The notes: generated from the letters alone by a model not told the origin. DNA of 64,000 nt from Gordonia sp. KTR9 (GCF_000143885.2 NC_018581.1:4092001-4156000); one strand, 5' to 3'. Positions 1-8,950 are shown, numbered from the stretch's first letter. Program-made: numbers and translations.

Positions 1-851
1 TGGGTTACGCCGGTTACCGGGCCTCACTCGAGTACGCGAAAGTGCGCACGCAAGGCCGGCCCGTCGACCAGAAAGACCCCTCGACCAAGCCGGTCCCGAT
101 CATCGAACACGCCGACGTGCGCCGCATGCTGCTCGCCCAGAAGTCCTATGTCGAGGGCTCTCTCGCGTTCGGGCTGTACTGCAGCACCCTCGTCGACGAG
201 GCGGCGACCGCGACCGACCCCGCCGAACGCGATCGGTTGAACCTGTTGCTCGAGGTGCTCACCCCGATCGCGAAGAGCTGGCCCTCCCAATGGTGTCTCG
301 AGGCCAACAGCCTCGCGATCCAGGTCCACGGCGGTTACGGCTACACCCGCGAATTCGACGTCGAACAGTACTACCGGGACAACCGGCTCAACCCGATCCA
401 CGAAGGCGCACACGGCATCCACGGACTCGACCTCCTCGGGCGCAAGGTGATCATGCAGGGCGGCGCCGGACTCGCCGGCCTGGCCCAGACCATCGAGACC
501 ACCGTCGGACGCGCACGTGGGGTCGACGGACTCGCCGATCACGCCGAGGCGCTGCACTCCGCGGTGGACCGCCTGGTGAAGGTGACCGCCCACATCTGGT
601 CGGCAGGCGACCCCAAGCTGTCACTGGCCAACGCGACCGTCTACCTGGAGACGGCCGGACACATCGTGATCGCCTGGATGTGGCTCGAGCAGCTCCTCGC
701 GGTCGGCACCCGGACCGGCGATTTCTACGACGGCAAACGTGCTGCCGCGCAGTACTTCTTCCGGTATGAGCTCCCCAAGACCGGTCCCCAGCTCGACCTG
801 CTGACCGCCCTCGACCGCACGACTCTCGACGTCGAACCCGCCTGGTTCTGA
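1..851 (+). CDS. acyl-CoA dehydrogenase, C-terminal part (cut by window edge)
   Basis: The frame is open from base 3 with no start codon in view, so the N-terminal part lies upstream of the window. It reads GYAGYRASLEYAKVR at its beginning, typical of the middle of an acyl-CoA dehydrogenase, followed by the family's C-terminal helical domain with HGGYGYTREF and RDNRLNPIHEG. The last 130 or so residues resemble the extra C-terminal domain of the long acetyl-CoA-dehydrogenase-like subfamily. Such enzymes use FAD to oxidise acyl-CoA thioesters at the alpha-beta bond in beta-oxidation. The exact acyl substrate cannot be told. An SDR gene follows 64 bp downstream on the same strand and may be co-transcribed. 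Confidence 0.9.
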   Translation, partial: GYAGYRASLEYAKVRTQGRPVDQKDPSTKPVPIIEHADVRRMLLAQKSYVEGSLAFGLYCSTLVDEAATATDPAERDRLNLLLEVLTPIAKSWPSQWCLEANSLAIQVHGGYGYTREFDVEQYYRDNRLNPIHEGAHGIHGLDLLGRKVIMQGGAGLAGLAQTIETTVGRARGVDGLADHAEALHSAVDRLVKVTAHIWSAGDPKLSLANATVYLETAGHIVIAWMWLEQLLAVGTRTGDFYDGKRAAAQYFFRYELPKTGPQLDLLTALDRTTLDVEPAWF

Positions 852-915
852 CGCCTTTTCCTGCCGGCCGGCGCACCGCGTCGGACGTCTTGCCGAGTAC
901 CCAAGGGAGACAACG

Positions 916-1677
916 ATGTCCGTGATGGATCTGTTCGACACCACCGGCAAGGTGGTCATCGTGACCGGCGCCTCGTCCGGGCTGGGGGTCTCGTTCGCGC
1001 GTGGCTTCGCCGAGGCCGGCGCGGACGTGGTGCTCGCCGCCCGGCGGGCGGAGAAGCTCGCCGACACCGCCGCGGCGGTCGAGGCGCTGGGACGCAAGGC
1101 GCTGGTGGTGCCCGCCGACGTGGCCGACCCCGACCAGTGTCAGCGCGTCGTCGACGCCGCGATGGAAACCTTCGGCAAGGTCGATGTGCTCATCAACAAC
1201 GCCGGTGTCGGGACGGCATTCCCCGCGACCCGCGAGACACCCGAACAGTTCCGCGGGGTCATCGACGTCAACCTCAACGGCTCCTACTGGATGGCCCAGG
1301 CCTGCGGGCGGGTCATGCAGCCGGGTAGCGCGATCATCAACATCTCGTCGATCCTGGGCATCACCACGGCCGGCTTGCCGCAGGCGGCCTACGCCGCGAG
1401 CAAGGCAGGAGTCATCGGTCTCACCCGCGATCTCGCCCAGCAGTGGGGCGCGCGCAAGGGCATTCGCGTCAACGCCATCGCCCCCGGTTTCTTCGAGAGC
1501 GAGATGACCGACACCTATCAGCCGGGGTACCTCGACTCCCAGATGCCACGGGTCCTGCTCGGCCGGACCGGACACGGGGAAGAGCTCGCGGCCACCGCGA
1601 TCTGGCTGGCCTCGGCCGCCGCCGGATACGTCACCGGCCAGACACTCCCCGTCGACGGCGGGATCACGGTCACCTAG
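916..1677 (+). CDS. SDR family NAD(P)-dependent oxidoreductase
   Basis: This is a classical 253-residue short-chain dehydrogenase. TGASSGLG at residues 17-24 is the TGxxxGxG cofactor loop, INNAG follows near residue 90, Ser144/145 sits in NISSI, and the YxxxK catalytic pair is Tyr159/Lys163 in YAASKAG. The C-terminal GYVTGQTLPVDGG is also typical. The ATG is preceded by AGGGAGA, a good ribosome binding site. The substrate is unknown. Its position just behind an acyl-CoA dehydrogenase suggests a 3-hydroxyacyl or related lipid substrate, which is inference only. Confidence 0.93.
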   Translation: MSVMDLFDTTGKVVIVTGASSGLGVSFARGFAEAGADVVLAARRAEKLADTAAAVEALGRKALVVPADVADPDQCQRVVDAAMETFGKVDVLINNAGVGTAFPATRETPEQFRGVIDVNLNGSYWMAQACGRVMQPGSAIINISSILGITTAGLPQAAYAASKAGVIGLTRDLAQQWGARKGIRVNAIAPGFFESEMTDTYQPGYLDSQMPRVLLGRTGHGEELAATAIWLASAAAGYVTGQTLPVDGGITVT

Positions 1678-1717
1678 CGCGACGTCGGTCCGACGGCGAC
1701 ACCGGCTCTTCCACAAC

Positions 1718-1723
1718 TAGACT
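1718..1723 (+). promoter_or_regulatory. -10 box TAGACT of a probable leaderless transcript
   Basis: TAGACT stands seven bases before the ATG at 1731 and there is no Shine-Dalgarno sequence. This spacing puts the transcription start on the start codon, as in leaderless actinobacterial mRNAs. Inferred from sequence only. Confidence 0.5.
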
Positions 1724-1730
1724 GACGGCA

Positions 1731-2261
1731 ATGGACCCCTCATCTGATCCACCGCTGCCGGCGCACTCCGAGGTACACCCGACCCTGCGCGAGCCGGCGA
1801 ACCGGGTCGATCCGCGCGCCAAGACCCTGTGGCGCATCGGCCCTCTCGTCCTCGGTGTACTCGGCGTCGTCGCCGCCGTCGTGGTGGCCGTGGTCGTCGA
1901 CGAGGCGCGTTGGGCCGCGGTGCTCGGGGCCATTCTCATCGCCGTGCTCGCAGTCGTCTACACCGCTGTCGTCCCGGTGTGGCGCTACCGTTTTCACCGG
2001 TGGGAGGTCAGCGACGACGCGGTGTACTCGCAATCGGGCTGGTTCGTCCGGCACCGCGTGATCATCCCGATCGCCCGAATACAGGTGGTGGACACCGAGG
2101 CCGGCCCGTTCGAGCAGCTCCTCGGGCTGGCGACGCTCACCGTCACCACGGCGTCGTCGGCCGGCACCATCCACATCGCCGGCCTCGACGCCGAGGTCGC
2201 GCGGACGACCGCCGCCGACCTGACCATCCGCACACAGGCTTTCACCGATGACGCGACCTGA
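1731..2261 (+). CDS. bacterial PH domain membrane protein (YdbS-like)
   Basis: 176-residue protein with two adjacent membrane segments (about residues 35-53 and 60-78) followed by a bacterial PH (DUF304) domain. The domain carries the characteristic WEVSDDAVYSQSGWF and IPIARIQVVDTEAGPFEQLLGL motifs. The family is widespread and membrane-bound, with unclear function. It overlaps the next gene, a larger member of the same family, by 14 bp. Such small/large pairs (YdbS/YdbT) are usually co-transcribed and may form a complex. The ATG was chosen because of the TAGACT box seven bases upstream. Confidence 0.88.
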   Translation: MDPSSDPPLPAHSEVHPTLREPANRVDPRAKTLWRIGPLVLGVLGVVAAVVVAVVVDEARWAAVLGAILIAVLAVVYTAVVPVWRYRFHRWEVSDDAVYSQSGWFVRHRVIIPIARIQVVDTEAGPFEQLLGLATLTVTTASSAGTIHIAGLDAEVARTTAADLTIRTQAFTDDAT

Positions 2262-3753
2262 GCCGTTCGCCGTCGACGGGCCCGACGACTGGCACCGGCT
2301 GTCGCCGTGGATGATGGCGGTCAAACCCGTCGAACTCCTGCCCTCCCTGGTGCCGGTCGTGATCGCGCTGGTCTTCGCCGGTTCGGGCGCACCGCTGTTC
2401 ACCCTGATCGCCACGGCGGTGATCGTGCCGTTCGTGACGGTGGTGCCCTGGCTGACCACGCGCTACCAGGTCACCGATGAACACGTCCGGGTGCGCAGCG
2501 GACTGATCACCCGCAAGGTCGCGACTGCGCGCCGGGACCGGATCCGCAGTGTCGACCTCACGGCCTCCCCGGTGCACCGCGTGCTGAAACTGCAGAAGGT
2601 CAAGATCGGCACCGGCGGTGACGACGAGTCGTCGACGGTCGTCCTCACCGCTCTCCCCGTGGACCAGGCGCGGGCACTGCACGACAACCTGATGGCGACG
2701 CGCACCCACCGGGGACTGTCATCGCCGGCCGACGGGACACATCCCGACGATCCGGCCGCCGCGGAACCCGAAGCCGAGGTGCTGGCCCGGTTCCAGACCT
2801 CCTGGCTGCGCTACTCCCCCTTCTCGGTCGCCGGGCTCGCGCTGGCCGCCGGCGCGGCCGGCCTCACCGCGCAGATCGCCAACGACGCCGGGGTCTTCGA
2901 CGAGGGGATCGGCATCGCGCGCGACGCCGTCGACGCGGTGCGCGACACCGCGATCGGATTCGTCGTCCTGGGGGCGTGCCTCCTCGTGATCATCGTCGGC
3001 GGCGTCCTGTCGGTCCTGGGGTACGTCCTGAACTACTGGAACTTCCGGCTCCTCCGCCATCCCGACGGGACCCTGCGCACCGAACGCGGACTGCTCACCA
3101 CCAACGCGATCAGCTTCGACGAGCGGCGTATCCGTGGCAGTCACCTCACCGAGCCGGTACTCATGCGGCCACTGAAAGGTGCTCGGCTGCAGGCGATCGC
3201 CACCGGCAGCACCAAACACCCGCTGCTGCTCCCGCCGGCACCCATCGACGAGGCCATGCGCGTCGCCGGACTCGTCACCCACGAACGGGCCGAGCTGACC
3301 ACACCGCTCGTCGGACACGGCACCACCGCCCGGTTGCGCCGCCTCAACCGCGGATTCCTGTGCGGGGCCGCGGCACTCATCGTCATCGGCATCGCCGTCG
3401 TCACCCGCGCGATCCCGGCACCCTGGCTCGTGGTGGGAGTCGTCGCAGTCCTCTTCTCGACCGCACTCGGCGTCGTCCGCGCCCGTCATCTCGGACATCG
3501 GTTGACGGCTCGCTCGGTGGTCATCGCCCCGCCGAGCGTCGCCCGGCAACGCGTGGTCGTCGACCGGGACGGCGTGATCGGCTGGGCCAGCCGCACGTCG
3601 CTCTTCCAACGCCGGGGCGGCGTGACCACGCTGATACTCGCCACGGCCGCGGGCGCCGAGCACTACGCGCTCGTCGACGTCGAGGAGGAGACCGCGGCGG
3701 CCGTGGCCCACGACGTCTCGCCCGACTGGATTCGCCCGTTCCTCACACGCTGA
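2248..3753 (+). CDS. bacterial PH domain membrane protein (YdbT-like)
   Basis: 501 residues with tandem bacterial PH (DUF304) modules separated by paired membrane helices. The first module has YQVTDEHVRVRSGLITRK and IRSVDLTASPVHRVLKLQKVKIGT, the second NFRLLRHPDGTLRTERGLLTT, and a third degenerate copy lies near the C-terminus (RSVVIAPPSVARQRVVVDRDGVIGW begins around residue 420). Six or more membrane segments are evident. This matches the long YdbT-type partner of the upstream YdbS-like protein, with which it overlaps. The biochemical role is unknown. It ends 9 bp from the convergent chrA gene. Confidence 0.88.
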   Translation: MTRPEPFAVDGPDDWHRLSPWMMAVKPVELLPSLVPVVIALVFAGSGAPLFTLIATAVIVPFVTVVPWLTTRYQVTDEHVRVRSGLITRKVATARRDRIRSVDLTASPVHRVLKLQKVKIGTGGDDESSTVVLTALPVDQARALHDNLMATRTHRGLSSPADGTHPDDPAAAEPEAEVLARFQTSWLRYSPFSVAGLALAAGAAGLTAQIANDAGVFDEGIGIARDAVDAVRDTAIGFVVLGACLLVIIVGGVLSVLGYVLNYWNFRLLRHPDGTLRTERGLLTTNAISFDERRIRGSHLTEPVLMRPLKGARLQAIATGSTKHPLLLPPAPIDEAMRVAGLVTHERAELTTPLVGHGTTARLRRLNRGFLCGAAALIVIGIAVVTRAIPAPWLVVGVVAVLFSTALGVVRARHLGHRLTARSVVIAPPSVARQRVVVDRDGVIGWASRTSLFQRRGGVTTLILATAAGAEHYALVDVEEETAAAVAHDVSPDWIRPFLTR

Positions 3754-3762
3754 TCTCGACGG

Positions 3763-5217
3763 TCAGTACAGGGGCAGGCCGGCCGCGGCGGCGAGCAATC
3801 CGAGCACCGCGCAGACGCCGAGGGTGCGGAGCACGGACTGCTTGAGCGGATAGATGAGGACGAAGGCGATCACCGTGATCACGAGCGCGAGCGGCCGCAG
3901 CGTGTCGAGGTGCGGGACCGCGAGGTGCAACGGTCCGGCGGTGACGACCGTGGTGTCGCGGAAGAGCGTGTGCAGGGCGAAGTAGAGGGCGAGGTTCGCG
4001 ATCACGCCCACCACCGCCGCGGTGACGCCGTTCAGCGCGGACGTGAGATGCCGGTTGTTGCGCAGCTTTTCGATGAACGGTGCACCGAGGAAGATGAACA
4101 CGAAACTCGGCACGAAGGTGACCCAGGTGGTCAACAGCGCGCCGATGGTCGCCGCGACCCAGGGATCGAGTCCGCCGGGATCGCGGTAGGCGCCGAGGAA
4201 CGCGACGAACTGGACGACCATGATGAGGGGGCCGGGCGTCGTCTCGGCCAGTCCCAGTCCGCGCACCATCTCGCCGGGGGTTACCCAGCCGTAGACGTCC
4301 ACCGCCTGCTGGGCGATGTAGGCCAGGACGGCATAGGCACCACCGAAGGTGATGAGGGCGGTCCAGGTGAAGAACGTGCCCTGCTGGGTGAACACACTGC
4401 CCGTCCCGGTGGTTGCCACGACGATGCCCATCGGGATGACCCAGGCCAGCACACCGACGCCGAGCACGATCGCGGCGCGACGCCAGCTCGGGGACGCCGT
4501 GTGGATCGCGTCGTCGGCGATGACCGGCGCCGGCCCGTCGTCCGATGTCTCGGCACGGGCGGTGACGTGGTGGCGGCCGGTCAACCAGCCGACGAGGCCG
4601 GCCGCCGCGATGACGATCGGGAAGGGAAGGGCGAAGACCGCGAGCGCGATGAATGCGGCGACGGCGATGGCGATCTGGATACGCCCGGTGAGTGCCCGCT
4701 TGCTGACCCGGGTGACCGCCTGGGCGACGATCGCCAGCACTGCCGGGCCGATACCGGCGAACAGCGCGGCCACGATGGTGGTTGCCCCGAACGCGACGTA
4801 GACGGCCGACAGTCCCAGGATCGCGATCGCGCCCGGCAAGACGAAGAGGATGCCGGCGATCAATCCCCCGGCGGTGCCGTTGAGCAGCCAGCCGACGTAG
4901 ATGGCGAGTTGCTGCGCCTCGGGTCCCGGCAGCAGCATGCAGTAGTTGAGAGCGTGCAGGAACCGGCGCTGACCGATCCAGCGCCGATCGTCGACCAGCG
5001 CGCGCTGCATCACCGCGATCTGGCCCGCGGGGCCTCCGAAGGTCTGCAGCGAGATCAGGAACCACGCCCAGGTCGCGGTTCGCAACGACACACCCGCCGA
5101 CGGATCGACCACTGCGCCCGTTCCACCGGCAGCCGACTCACCGGCCACCGGCTCCGACGGCACCTCCGACCGCCTGGACGAATCCGAACCTCCGGGCAGA
5201 CCGGATCTCTCCGACAT
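3763..5217 (-). CDS. chrA: chromate efflux transporter ChrA
   Basis: 484-residue membrane protein of the CHR family, long-chain type with two homologous halves. The N-terminal half has TWAWFLISLQTFGGPAGQI and LLPGPEAQQLAIYVGWLLNG. The second half has FFTWTALITFGGAYAVLAY, GWVTPGEMVRGLGLAETTPGP and a further helix bundle. Paired FGG and PGP motifs are hallmarks of ChrA, which expels chromate using the proton gradient. Its 5' end faces a split chrB, so the locus forms a divergent resistance unit. ATG 5217 is preferred; TTG 5229 and GTG 5223 in the same frame are alternatives because GAGAGAGGG lies just upstream of the TTG. Confidence 0.92.
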   Translation of the reverse strand: MSERSGLPGGSDSSRRSEVPSEPVAGESAAGGTGAVVDPSAGVSLRTATWAWFLISLQTFGGPAGQIAVMQRALVDDRRWIGQRRFLHALNYCMLLPGPEAQQLAIYVGWLLNGTAGGLIAGILFVLPGAIAILGLSAVYVAFGATTIVAALFAGIGPAVLAIVAQAVTRVSKRALTGRIQIAIAVAAFIALAVFALPFPIVIAAAGLVGWLTGRHHVTARAETSDDGPAPVIADDAIHTASPSWRRAAIVLGVGVLAWVIPMGIVVATTGTGSVFTQQGTFFTWTALITFGGAYAVLAYIAQQAVDVYGWVTPGEMVRGLGLAETTPGPLIMVVQFVAFLGAYRDPGGLDPWVAATIGALLTTWVTFVPSFVFIFLGAPFIEKLRNNRHLTSALNGVTAAVVGVIANLALYFALHTLFRDTTVVTAGPLHLAVPHLDTLRPLALVITVIAFVLIYPLKQSVLRTLGVCAVLGLLAAAAGLPLY

Positions 5218-5394
5218 CGCCACACCCAACCCTCTCTCGCATGCCGCGGGCTTCTGGTGCCACGGCCGTCGTGCACTGCAGCAGATGCAACCACGGTTAC
5301 AATTGAGTTGTCCAGGGTTTGATGCAGGGTGAGCGGCGGGTCACGACATCGGTTGCCGTTGCATGATCTGATGGACATGTCGAGGAGGTGATCG
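5218..5394. promoter_or_regulatory. divergent chrA/chrB control region
   Basis: Non-coding gap of about 170 bp that must hold both promoters. It is relatively AT-rich in the centre. It contains the imperfect dyad ACAATTGAGTTGT (5299-5311) and a widely spaced pair ATGCAAC (5285-5291) / GTTGCAT (5358-5364). ChrB-type proteins are known chromate-responsive regulators in other bacteria, so one of these could be an operator, but this is inference. Confidence 0.35.
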
Positions 5395-5871
5395 GTGACC
5401 GAAGCCTGGGTGATGCTCGTGTACCGGGTACCGCGGGAGCCGTCGACGCCGCGAATCGCGATCTGGCGCAAACTCCGCAGGTACGGCGCATACCAGCTGA
5501 CCGACGGGGTGGTCCTGCTGCCCGCGAGCCCCCGAACCCGCGAACAACTCGAATGGGTGGCCGAGGACGCGGTCAGCGCCGGCGGCTCGGGCGAGGTCTG
5601 GGAGGCCGCGCCCACCAATCCGGCTGAGCTCGAACGGATCCGGACCGAACTCCAGGAGGCGCGCGGCGCCGAGTACGCCGAGATCGTGGCCGAGGCACAA
5701 CACGTGGCCGAGCACGCCGACCCAGCCAAACAGCTGGGCGCGCTGCGTCGCAGGTTCCGCGAGATCACCCGCCGGGATCATTTTCCGACCGAATCGCGCG
5801 AGACCGCCCGCCAAGCGCTCCGCACCCTGGCCGACCAGGTCGTCGAGGCCGAACCGGCGCGGCCGTCATGA
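5395..5871 (+). CDS. ChrB N-terminal domain protein (split ChrB, first half)
   Basis: 158 residues matching the N-terminal domain of chromate resistance protein ChrB: WVMLVYRVPREPSTPR, then IWRKLRRYGAYQLTDGVVLLP, ending in an Arg/Glu-rich helical tail. The GTG start has a strong GAGGAGG site (5382-5388) seven bases upstream. In proteobacteria ChrB is a single protein of about 300 residues. Here the second half is a separate gene whose ATG overlaps this stop codon (ATGA, 5868-5871), implying translational coupling. Likely role: chromate sensing or regulation of chrA. Confidence 0.85.
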   Translation: MTEAWVMLVYRVPREPSTPRIAIWRKLRRYGAYQLTDGVVLLPASPRTREQLEWVAEDAVSAGGSGEVWEAAPTNPAELERIRTELQEARGAEYAEIVAEAQHVAEHADPAKQLGALRRRFREITRRDHFPTESRETARQALRTLADQVVEAEPARPS

Positions 5872-6299
5872 GGTGGGCGACGCGCGCCGGCGTCCACATC
5901 GACCGGGCGGCCTGCGCATGGCTCATCCGCCGTTACGTCGATCCCGCCGCGGAGTTCGTCTTCGTCACCGATCCCACCGAAATCCCCTCGGATGCCACCC
6001 CTTTCGACATGCGCGGGGTCGAGCTGGGCCATCACGACGGCGACTGCACCTTCGAGACCATCCTGCGCAGGCACGACCTGGGCGACCCCGTCCTGTGGGC
6101 GATCGCCGAGATCGTCCACGAGGCCGACATCGAAGACGACCGGTACGACGCCCCGGAGGCACCGGGACTCGACGTCGTCCTCCGCGGGTTGTCACTCTCC
6201 GGCGACGACACCCGGACACTCCAGGTCGCCGACGCCATCTTCGACGGCCTGTACGAGTACTACCGCCAGCGCACCCTCACCGGCCGCGAACCGTCGTGA
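5868..6299 (+). CDS. ChrB C-terminal domain protein (split ChrB, second half)
   Basis: 143 residues corresponding to the C-terminal (Chrome_Resist) domain of ChrB. It opens with WATRAGVHIDRAACAWLIRRYVDP and contains FDMRGVELGHHDGDCTFE, LWAIAEIVHEADIEDDRY and a C-terminal GLYEYYRQRTL segment. The conserved His/Asp/Glu/Cys residues (HHDGDC, HEAD) look like a metal or oxyanion site. It is translationally coupled to the N-terminal half. Both halves look intact, with a clean ATGA junction, so this is a genuine two-gene arrangement rather than a frameshifted chrB. Confidence 0.87.
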   Translation: MRWATRAGVHIDRAACAWLIRRYVDPAAEFVFVTDPTEIPSDATPFDMRGVELGHHDGDCTFETILRRHDLGDPVLWAIAEIVHEADIEDDRYDAPEAPGLDVVLRGLSLSGDDTRTLQVADAIFDGLYEYYRQRTLTGREPS

Positions 6300-6356
6300 G
6301 CAAGTGCTCCACGGGGCGCGGTCGCGGTAGATACACAGACCGCTTCCGAGTGGCAC

Positions 6357-6623
6357 TCACGATGCCCGCCGGTGCCTTGTGGACCCTGCTCGCCGTGCAT
6401 CGGGAGGGTCGGCCAGGTCCGAGTAGGACAGGGGCAGCCGGGTGCGTACCCGCTGCGCCAGGTCCGGCAGGTCCAGCGCCTCGAGATAGACCGCCCACGC
6501 GGCGGCCGGCATGCGCGCACAGAGATCCCCGTCGAGACGGACCTCCGGCCGCCGACGCTGAGCCGCGGCCACTCGTGACCGGTCTGCGGCCGTGAAGATC
6601 TCGGCCGGCGTGGTGACGAACAT
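6357..6623 (-). CDS. small hypothetical protein
   Basis: 88-residue frame starting MFVTTPAEIFTAADRSRV, with a central VYLEALDLPDLAQRVRTRLPLSYSDLADPP and a basic tail. I do not recognise the family. Support for coding comes from a plausible GGGGGAAGAGAG ribosome site before ATG 6623, a natural amino-acid composition, and a position convergent with chrB and divergent from the next small gene. An upstream in-frame start at 6650 is possible but would ignore the ribosome site. Confidence 0.5.
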   Translation of the reverse strand: MFVTTPAEIFTAADRSRVAAAQRRRPEVRLDGDLCARMPAAAWAVYLEALDLPDLAQRVRTRLPLSYSDLADPPDARRAGSTRHRRAS

Positions 6624-6684
6624 CGCGCTCTCTTCCCCCGAAAAGTTCAATCAACTGCATCTCCTAGTGTGCCATCCTGCATTT

Positions 6685-6972
6685 ATGGGGGAAACACTAC
6701 GGGTGCGCTGTGACGGATGCGGGGCCGAGATATCGGTGAGGATCACCGGCGGACGAGGGATATCCGCAGTTCAGCGCGCCGCACGCATCGACGCAGTGCT
6801 CGGAGCGGCCGGATGGTCGACCACCGGTCTGACCGACTTCTGTCCCGACTGCATCGACACCGACCCGGAACCTACCGCCGGAACCCGGCCGCACCTGACC
6901 ATCGTGCGCGACCAGCCGTCGGCGTGGGCCGACCGCGATCCCACCGCCGGGACGCCGACACCGACCGACTGA
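6685..6972 (+). CDS. small zinc-ribbon-like protein of unknown function
   Basis: 95 residues from MGETLRVRCDGCGAEISVR. Two CxxC pairs, CDGC near residue 10 and CPDC near residue 55, are spaced as in a treble-clef or zinc-ribbon fold. The rest is hydrophilic with a Pro/Thr/Asp-rich tail. A TAGTGT hexamer at 6665-6670 would give a leader of only a few bases. Divergent from the 88-residue gene with about 60 bp between starts. A regulatory or metal-binding role is possible, but no specific function can be assigned. Confidence 0.65.
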   Translation: MGETLRVRCDGCGAEISVRITGGRGISAVQRAARIDAVLGAAGWSTTGLTDFCPDCIDTDPEPTAGTRPHLTIVRDQPSAWADRDPTAGTPTPTD

Positions 6973-7088
6973 GACGATTCGCCAAAACCGTCCGACCCGC
7001 TTTCGCGCTGTGGTAGACATCACACCAGATGAGTCAACGCTGACTGTTCTCGGTCGGCCGAGATCGTGTCGACGAAGGGGTCGTGGGG

Positions 7089-8921
7089 ATGACGGACGCC
7101 AATTCCAACTCGAAACTCAACTCTCCGAACGGTTTTCCGCGTCGATCCGTGTTGCGCGGATCGGCGGCCGCCGCGGTGCTCGCCGGAACCGCGGTGGCGT
7201 TGCCGGGCGTCGGCGTACCCACCGCACGGGCGGTGCCTCGTCAAGGCCGCGGGCGCGGTCGCGACGTCGCGATCTTCGGCGGCGGGATGGCCGGCTTGTC
7301 CGCGGCGCACGAGCTCATCGAACGGGGCTTCGCGGTCACGGTCTACGAACCGTCCCGGCTCGGAGGCAAGGCCTACAGCCACGACGTCCCGGGCACCGCG
7401 CGGGGCGGGCGCCTCGCGCTCCCCGGCGAGCACGGTTTCCGCTTCTTCCCCGGCTGCTACCAACACGTGCCGGACACCATGGAGCGAATTCCGCTGGGCG
7501 CGAGCAATGTTCGAGATCGGCATCTCGTCGACGTCGAGTCGGCGGTGATCGCTTTCGACGACGCCGGATACGCGCCGACCACCGCCCCGGCATCGATCAT
7601 GGGTTTTGTCCAACACGCGTCCGAGATAGTGACGCTGGACAACCTGCGCAACGCGTTCATGACCGGGCTGAAGTTCGTCGTCGATGTCCCGCCTCCCGAA
7701 CTCGCCTTCTTCGTCACCCGCGAGCTGATCATCGCGACGAGCTGCACCGAGCGCCGGATCGGCCAGTGGGAGAACCAGTCCTGGATGCAGTTCGTGAAGT
7801 CCAAGGGCAAGTCTCGGGCCTACCAGCGATACCTCGTCGGAGCGCTCACGCGAGCACTCGTCGCGGCCAAACCCGACACCGCGTCGGCCCGCACCATCGG
7901 CCAGATCGGACTCGCCCTGGCCACGTCGGCGACCGGACTGGTCAGCGGCTACGACGCCGGGCTCGTGCACGGCGGAGTCGACCGGATCCTCAACCGCCCC
8001 ACCAACCATGCGTGGATCGATCCCTGGGTAGCCCACCTCCGCCGTCGTGGCGTCCGGTTCGAGATGGGGACCGGTCTGGCGCGGCTGACTCTCGCCCGCG
8101 GCCGGATCAGCGGTGCGCAACTCGCGTCGGGCGCGTCGGTGGATGCCGACTGGTACGTCGCCGCGATGCCGATCGACCGGCTCCGTCCGCTGCTGTCGCC
8201 CGAGCTGATCAGCGCCGACCCGTCGCTGGCCGGGATTCATGCCCTGAAAGACGACTGGATGGTCGGCATCCAGTACTTCCTCTCCCGGCGCGCCGACATG
8301 CCGCCGAGCCACATCGCGGCGCTGGGTACTCCGTGGGCGCTGACCGGGCTGTTCCAGGCCCGTCCGTGGAACGTCGACTTCGCGCGTACCTACGGGGACG
8401 GCCGGGTGAAAGACTGTCTGTCCATCGACATCTCGGAATGGGAGAAGCCGGGCATCCTCTACGGCAAACCCGCCAGGCAATGCACCCGGAACGAGATCGC
8501 GCGCGAGGTGTGGGCACAGATGAGCCGCGCGATGAACTCCGGGTCGCGAAAGATCCTGCGGTCGGAGGAGATCGTCACCTGGTCCCTCGACCCGGGCATC
8601 ACCTGGTCGCCGTCGATCGCCAACGCCACCCCGCTGATGGTGAACACCGCAGGCTCGTACAAGAACCGGCCGAACGCCTACACATCCATCCCGAATCTGT
8701 TCATCGGGGGCGACCACGTCCGGAGCAACATCGATCTCGCCACGATGGAAGGCGCCAACGAATCCGGGCGTCGGGTGACCAACGCGATCATCGCGGCCGC
8801 CGACAGCCCCGCCCGCGCGGCCACCGTGTTCCCGCTCTGGGAGCTGCCGATGCTCGAGCCGCTGAAACAGATCGATCGCGATCGCTACCGGGCGCGACTC
8901 CCGCACATCCTCGACGTCTGA
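7089..8921 (+). CDS. Tat-exported FAD-dependent oxidoreductase (phytoene-desaturase/hydroxysqualene-dehydroxylase-like)
   Basis: 610 residues. A twin-arginine signal (PRRSVLRGSAAAAVLAG, Arg18-Arg19) precedes a dinucleotide-binding fold VAIFGGGMAGLSAAHE near residue 60. RLGGKAYS and GEHGFRFFPGCYQHVPDTMERIP follow, a pattern of the amine-oxidase/phytoene-desaturase superfamily. The C-terminal NLFIGGDHVRSNIDLATMEGANESGRR is the second FAD contact. Such proteins oxidise or isomerise polyisoprenoid or other hydrophobic substrates; the substrate here is unknown. ATG 7089 lies eight bases behind AAGGGG, better than GTG 7083. A TetR-family gene follows closely and may control it. Confidence 0.85.
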   Translation: MTDANSNSKLNSPNGFPRRSVLRGSAAAAVLAGTAVALPGVGVPTARAVPRQGRGRGRDVAIFGGGMAGLSAAHELIERGFAVTVYEPSRLGGKAYSHDVPGTARGGRLALPGEHGFRFFPGCYQHVPDTMERIPLGASNVRDRHLVDVESAVIAFDDAGYAPTTAPASIMGFVQHASEIVTLDNLRNAFMTGLKFVVDVPPPELAFFVTRELIIATSCTERRIGQWENQSWMQFVKSKGKSRAYQRYLVGALTRALVAAKPDTASARTIGQIGLALATSATGLVSGYDAGLVHGGVDRILNRPTNHAWIDPWVAHLRRRGVRFEMGTGLARLTLARGRISGAQLASGASVDADWYVAAMPIDRLRPLLSPELISADPSLAGIHALKDDWMVGIQYFLSRRADMPPSHIAALGTPWALTGLFQARPWNVDFARTYGDGRVKDCLSIDISEWEKPGILYGKPARQCTRNEIAREVWAQMSRAMNSGSRKILRSEEIVTWSLDPGITWSPSIANATPLMVNTAGSYKNRPNAYTSIPNLFIGGDHVRSNIDLATMEGANESGRRVTNAIIAAADSPARAATVFPLWELPMLEPLKQIDRDRYRARLPHILDV

Positions 8922-8950
8922 GGCCGTCGATAATCAGCGACGCTCCGAAC

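Noticed and set aside
5868..5871. A frameshifted chrB pseudogene
   Set aside because: Both halves begin and end at natural domain borders, with a strong ribosome site for the first and an ATGA coupling for the second, so two genes are more likely than one broken gene.
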